54,889 nucleotides of DNA. Origin: a virus. The stretch lies in the IMG/VR virus record IMGVR_UViG_3300009100_000013, positions 1-54,889 of that record; one strand, given 5' to 3'. Under the pieces are notes generated by a model. The model ran no database searches, was not told where the DNA came from, and saw only the letters and a list, made by a program, of their open reading frames with translations. Below, in pieces: positions 51,775-54,889 of the stretch (the stretch's first letter is position 1; the number at the start of each line of letters is the position of its first letter). The position numbers and the translations under genes were made by a program.

Positions 51775-52401
51775 TTAGCCTCCTGTTGGTCGACCCGCGG
51801 AGCCACCAAAACCTTGGGTGGCATACTTCCAACCTTCAGAAGTCTTCACTCTGGGGCGCATTTTGCCACCTTGATTCACCCATTTTATTGTTCCAATTGG
51901 AACAGTACCCCTACCGTCACCTACCTTTTGTTCCTCGCCACCACCTGGCGCAACAGAGGCTTGTTGCGATTGAGCTACATCTTGTATTTGCTGGGAAACT
52001 TGCTGTGAAACTACATCTTGGTCGGTAGGTAAGTCCCCGTTAATTAACATAATTTGCGCAAGCGTGGTTAGCGTTTGCATGATTTGCAATATATTATTAT
52101 AAGCATCAGGACTTGTAAATTGCAACATCTGCAACTGAGACAAATTGCCCTTAAACTCTTCCAGCAATTCCGCTAATTCAGCAACAATACCTTCAAATAT
52201 TTGTGGGTCTATTTGAGTAATTTTATCTTCAATTTCGGAAATTAGCTTTTCGTTAATTATTTCCTTATACTGAGGTAAATCAATATTATTTACCGCACCA
52301 GCTTGATCATCAGGCATTTGCTGAACGCCATCTTGTACACCAGGCACATCGCCGTTGCTTTCGGCATTAGTTTCCTGGAATGGAGGTTGCTGAGCTTTCA
52401 T
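51775..52401 (-). CDS. Gln-rich structural-cluster protein
   Basis: A 208-residue protein of unknown family. The start is Gln/Asn/Asp-rich and disordered. A helical middle follows (NEKLISEIEDKITQIDPQIF, AELAELLEEFKGNLSQLQML), then a Gln/Val/Ser-rich linker (QDVVSQQVSQQIQDVAQSQQ). A conserved-looking C-terminal segment GTIKWVNQGGKMRPRVKTSE then GWKYATQGFGG ends the protein. The stop precedes the connector gene start with no gap. It may be a virion protein with a flexible tail, or a scaffold-like assembly factor. Confidence 0.6.
   Translation of the reverse strand: MKAQQPPFQETNAESNGDVPGVQDGVQQMPDDQAGAVNNIDLPQYKEIINEKLISEIEDKITQIDPQIFEGIVAELAELLEEFKGNLSQLQMLQFTSPDAYNNILQIMQTLTTLAQIMLINGDLPTDQDVVSQQVSQQIQDVAQSQQASVAPGGGEEQKVGDGRGTVPIGTIKWVNQGGKMRPRVKTSEGWKYATQGFGGSAGRPTGG
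51779..51784 (-). promoter_or_regulatory. AGGAGG ribosome binding site for the GTG start at 51774
   Basis: The full AGGAGG consensus on the minus strand lies four bases before the GTG of the connector gene and within the end of the upstream gene. It confirms the GTG start. Confidence 0.75.
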
Positions 52402-52402
52402 A

Positions 52403-53131
52403 TTATTTTAATTTATTTTTCAGAGCTTGGGAAAATAAAGCTATGTTTTGCTGGTCCCATTTCTTCCCAAAATGAAGTGTCAAGCCACCGGTTTCATTTT
52501 TAACGATATGTATGCTATTATTTCCAAAAAACTTATAACAAATACATAATTTAGGAGATTTATCGCCAATAATTATTGATTGCCCACAATCGGGGCATTC
52601 AGCTTGCGTTTCTGCCTTGTTTAGTAATAGTTTGTTAGATTTCTTTAAAAATTCAATATGTCTATCTACTAAAAGTTTAATGGTCTTATTTAACTCGGGT
52701 GAATTAATAAAATCACTATTATCCAATTCATCTTCATATTGGGGCAAATTCAACAGTTTAACAGCTACTTCTGGCAAAGAGGCATTTTCCAAAGTTTCAA
52801 TTATTTCATTCTTTTTGCCTAATCCGTGTAAACTATGTTCTCTTTTACGAATAATGGTCTTATTTGGTTCTACGAAAGAAATTGTAATATCTTGAAAGTT
52901 CTTAGAATCAATTGATTGGGTTAGTGGAACTTGAGTAAAAGGATAATTTTTAGAAACATTCTCCAGCCAAGCCAATAAGCAACGAGTTTTTAAATGGAGG
53001 CTTTTAGCCAGGTCACTTGCGCTGTAATGACTTTCTACGAAAACCTTTTCCAAGGCTTTTGCCAATAAATTAACACCGTCTTTGCCCACGAAAGCAACGA
53101 TATCGGTCTGTTTTAAATCAGGAAAAAACAA
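52403..53131 (-). CDS. Hypothetical protein with zinc-ribbon-like motif
   Basis: A 242-residue protein starting at TTG (GGAG further upstream). Residues 1-65 are helical (GVNLLAKALEKVFVESHYSA, SDLAKSLHLKTRCLLAWLE), reminiscent of a small DNA-binding region. The middle is charged with many Leu-rich helices. Near residue 183, AECPDCGQSIII followed by SPKLCICYKFFG gives a C-x-x-C...C-x-C pattern that could bind zinc. The rest is beta-rich (VKNETGGLTLHFGKKWDQQN). It has no recognised family. Between connector genes, it may be an assembly or regulatory factor. Confidence 0.6.
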   Translation of the reverse strand: MFFPDLKQTDIVAFVGKDGVNLLAKALEKVFVESHYSASDLAKSLHLKTRCLLAWLENVSKNYPFTQVPLTQSIDSKNFQDITISFVEPNKTIIRKREHSLHGLGKKNEIIETLENASLPEVAVKLLNLPQYEDELDNSDFINSPELNKTIKLLVDRHIEFLKKSNKLLLNKAETQAECPDCGQSIIIGDKSPKLCICYKFFGNNSIHIVKNETGGLTLHFGKKWDQQNIALFSQALKNKLK

Positions 53132-53158
53132 GGGAAGTCTCCGTAATTAATTACATAA

Positions 53159-53171
53159 AGATTAGGTCTAA
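53159..53171 (-). promoter_or_regulatory. Intergenic motif TTAGACCTAATCT (weak variant)
   Basis: In the 40-base gap before the zinc-ribbon-like gene. It keeps CTAATCT and the following TTTATG, similar to ACTTAATCT plus TTTTAT at site A, but differs elsewhere. Kept only as a weak member of the group. Confidence 0.2.
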
Positions 53172-54026
53172 TTAGCGCCATGGCAATTGTGAGCCGCTGG
53201 AAGGAACATAAGCCTCCCTTGGATTATCCTTCCGATCTGTATTTTCACTATCTCTAAAATAGCGCTCTCTTACACAACGCAAATATTGAGGTAATCTAAC
53301 TACCTGTGTATTATCCGTTTCTTGATTTAAAACTCTAGAGAGTCGCACCTCGTGCTCTGTAGTCGCAATATAAAAATAAGGCCGATATAAATATCTAATA
53401 GAATAAACCCCGCCTTCCTCCAAGGTTGGATTAAATTGCGGTCTATTCTGGGATATCCATTGTAAATTACCGTCAGAAGTCAATTTAAAGTCCTGACCTT
53501 CCTTATAGGAAGGATTTCCACTTTTGTCAATTATATGAGTTATTTTACATGCTGGAAATCGCAATCTATCAACACCCGTGGTAGAACTTTCTATTTGTTC
53601 AAATGTAGGTACCAACAATTTATTAAATTGTTCATCAGCTATATATAATTTATCATACGGGCTAAAATAAATGGTTTTACCATCTTCATAAGAACGCGGA
53701 ACAATAATATAGCATGTGGCAGAATCAATGATACCTTCAGAGCGGAAATAATTGCTTTTTGGAGCTCCTGTCATAATTCCAAGAAATTTGCCCGCACACG
53801 TATAATAAAAACCATTTTCACAATCATGGTCCACATGATTTGACCGTACATTATTAATATTTTTATCTGATTGAGGACAAGGTAAGGCTATAAAATGTTC
53901 AAAAAGAACACCGTGCTCGTGAACCAAACTATCGAACAATTCAGGAACAAAGAAAACGTTATTCCCGTCCGTATGTTTGACAGATGAGTCAGCGAAGTTG
54001 TCTATGACTGTAATTAAATTAGCCAT
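53172..54026 (-). CDS. Head/neck structural protein
   Basis: A 284-residue protein. It starts ANLITVIDNFADSSVKHTDG and includes beta-rich parts (GFYYTCAGKFLGIMTGAPKS, TCYIIVPRSYEDGKTIYFSP) and EEGGVYSIRYLYRPYFYIAT then EHEVRLSRVLNQETDNTQVV, a pattern I know from virion proteins encoded near phage portals. The end has several arginines (YLRCVRERYFRDSENTDRKD). It may be a neck or head-completion protein; the exact role is unknown. It starts just before the small gene at 54027. Confidence 0.62.
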   Translation of the reverse strand: MANLITVIDNFADSSVKHTDGNNVFFVPELFDSLVHEHGVLFEHFIALPCPQSDKNINNVRSNHVDHDCENGFYYTCAGKFLGIMTGAPKSNYFRSEGIIDSATCYIIVPRSYEDGKTIYFSPYDKLYIADEQFNKLLVPTFEQIESSTTGVDRLRFPACKITHIIDKSGNPSYKEGQDFKLTSDGNLQWISQNRPQFNPTLEEGGVYSIRYLYRPYFYIATTEHEVRLSRVLNQETDNTQVVRLPQYLRCVRERYFRDSENTDRKDNPREAYVPSSGSQLPWR

Positions 54027-54245
54027 TTAAATCCATTCTATTTTAGCTTTACTATTTTTCTCAGCTTGATATTTTGCAATTGCCGGATGGCTCCCGAATG
54101 CTAATATTTCCGGTTCACCATTTTTCATCATGGCAATTACGTTTAATCCACCAAATGTTTTTAAAAGAGAAACGGTGTGACCTTCGCATTTACCAACGAT
54201 TTTAATATCTGCAATGTGTTTCTTTTCTAATTTTAAATCACTCAT
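54027..54245 (-). CDS. Small hypothetical protein
   Basis: A 72-residue protein with probable beta-hairpins (KHIADIKIVGKCEGHTVSLL, GGLNVIAMMKNGEPEILAFG) and a short helix (HPAIAKYQAEKNSKAKIEWI). Its ATG overlaps the TGA of the kinase-like gene, so the two are translationally coupled. No recognised family. A link to the kinase-like protein, as a substrate or partner, is possible only by position. Confidence 0.6.
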   Translation of the reverse strand: MSDLKLEKKHIADIKIVGKCEGHTVSLLKTFGGLNVIAMMKNGEPEILAFGSHPAIAKYQAEKNSKAKIEWI

Positions 54246-54889
54246 GCACTTCTCCAGAGATAGTTGATTTTCTCATCTAATCTGATACCTGGAAAATTTT
54301 TGATTTCATCATAACGCTTTTGCAAGAATTCTGATTTAAAAGATAATTTATTGAACCAATCTTCTAATTCGACTATATTCTTACAAAGTGGTAAATCAGC
54401 CCCATCTTTCCAATCTGATTTTCTTAAATAAGCTGGAATATGGTAATTTTTATCAGAAAACGCTTGGTCATGGTCTATTAAAACTATTTGGCTACCGTTA
54501 GTTAGAACATTGCCTCGGTGTCTGTCTTTATTTCCTATAATATAATCAAAGATGGCCAATTTATGTGCTTCGCCTGAATCTATATATTTTTGTAAGATAC
54601 CATCCATTGAACCTTGTTTTTCATATTCAAGGTCCTGGATGGCGATAAAATCTTCCTTTAGCATGTTATTAACGCTAAAATAGGTTGATTTTTCGTCTTT
54701 AACTAATTCAAATGCAGCGGTGTTTAGGAAGAAGCTTTCTAAGCCCATTTTTTTGGCTAAATTATAGGCTATGATTTCTTTTTTCCAATTATCATTAGAT
54801 TTAATGAAATAACTATCTGTAGCAGTGCTTAGAAGATAAGTTAAGGAATTATGACCTGGTGCGTCAATAGCTTTGGTCAAGCCGGTTTC
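54242..54889 (-). CDS. PI3/PI4-kinase-like or HipA-like kinase domain protein (cut by window edge)
   Basis: The frame stays open to the last base (codons before the TTG at 54880 read Glu-Thr-Gly), so the N-terminal part is missing. The visible 215 residues include YFIKSNDNWKKEIIAYNLAK, which fits the ATP-lysine and the following helix. IFDYIIGNKDRHRGNVL is the catalytic G-N-x-D-R-H-x-x-N motif and IVLIDHDQAF the metal-binding D of PI3/PI4-kinase-like and HipA-like enzymes. In some phages a kinase-like domain is joined to a head morphogenesis protein near the portal. Whether it is active, and on what, cannot be read here. Confidence 0.78.
   Translation of the reverse strand, partial: ETGLTKAIDAPGHNSLTYLLSTATDSYFIKSNDNWKKEIIAYNLAKKMGLESFFLNTAAFELVKDEKSTYFSVNNMLKEDFIAIQDLEYEKQGSMDGILQKYIDSGEAHKLAIFDYIIGNKDRHRGNVLTNGSQIVLIDHDQAFSDKNYHIPAYLRKSDWKDGADLPLCKNIVELEDWFNKLSFKSEFLQKRYDEIKNFPGIRLDEKINYLWRSA

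Noticed and set aside
1-54889. Alternative genetic code with TAG as a sense codon
   Set aside because: All structural genes are full length in the standard code and none needs read-through. Only the absence of TAG stops is unusual, and that is reported as a finding.
1-54889. CRISPR arrays, tRNA genes, integrase or transposase
   Set aside because: None was seen. Gaps between genes are at most about 80 bases, too short for an array, and the DNA repeats present are protein-repeat codons or short motifs.

Overview
The window is a 54.9 kb piece of a double-stranded DNA tailed-phage genome. The phage has a contractile tail (myovirus type), because tail sheath, tail tube, tape measure, hub, spike and baseplate genes are all recognisable. 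The DNA is A+T-rich, the genes are tightly packed with many ATGA-type start/stop overlaps, and no gap exceeds about 80 bases. I found no tRNA, CRISPR array, integrase or transposase. About 47 kb goes on virion genes, and the portal, capsid and terminase lie outside, so the genome is probably large. Several structural proteins resemble those of uncultured aquatic myoviruses. The host cannot be named.

Layout. (1) 1-7631, plus strand: a translationally coupled cassette with the end of an FkbM-type methyltransferase, three small paralogous beta-barrel-like proteins with a Cys-rich secreted-looking protein among them, several glycosyltransferase-like proteins, a HAD phosphatase, a sugar-1-phosphate nucleotidyltransferase-like protein and a coiled-coil protein. 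This looks like a carbohydrate-modification module. (2) 7628-49123, minus strand, described in transcription order (right to left): tail completion protein, two small proteins, enlarged tail sheath, tail tube, a group of adsorption or decoration proteins including a beta-helix spike and a glycosidase-like barrel, a lysis-like group (serine protease, holin, membrane protein), tail-assembly chaperones, an HNH endonuclease, tape measure, hub, spike, a LysM/gp25 fusion, a giant baseplate J protein, a second baseplate protein, a second tail-tube paralogue, a large fibre protein and three paralogous kelch-propeller proteins. (3) 49182-50973, plus strand: an island with a D12-class adenine methyltransferase and an EcoRI-family endonuclease behind its own sigma70-like promoter. 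(4) 50986-54889, minus strand: head-tail connector region, ending in a kinase-like gene cut by the window edge.

How the parts fit. The minus-strand genes build the tail, baseplate and adsorption apparatus and include lysis functions. The plus-strand left cassette probably makes and transfers an activated sugar to virion, nucleic acid or host surface. The island is a complete-looking restriction-modification pair, unusual within a phage structural operon, and may act against competing phages or host DNA while the methylase protects the phage genome.

The main points for follow-up are the EcoRI-type system, a small beta module repeated about eleven times across seven virion proteins, the triplicated six-repeat kelch genes, two divergent tail-tube paralogues, and a recurrent intergenic motif (CTTAAACTTAATCT, minus strand). 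None of the 54 inferred genes ends in TAG.
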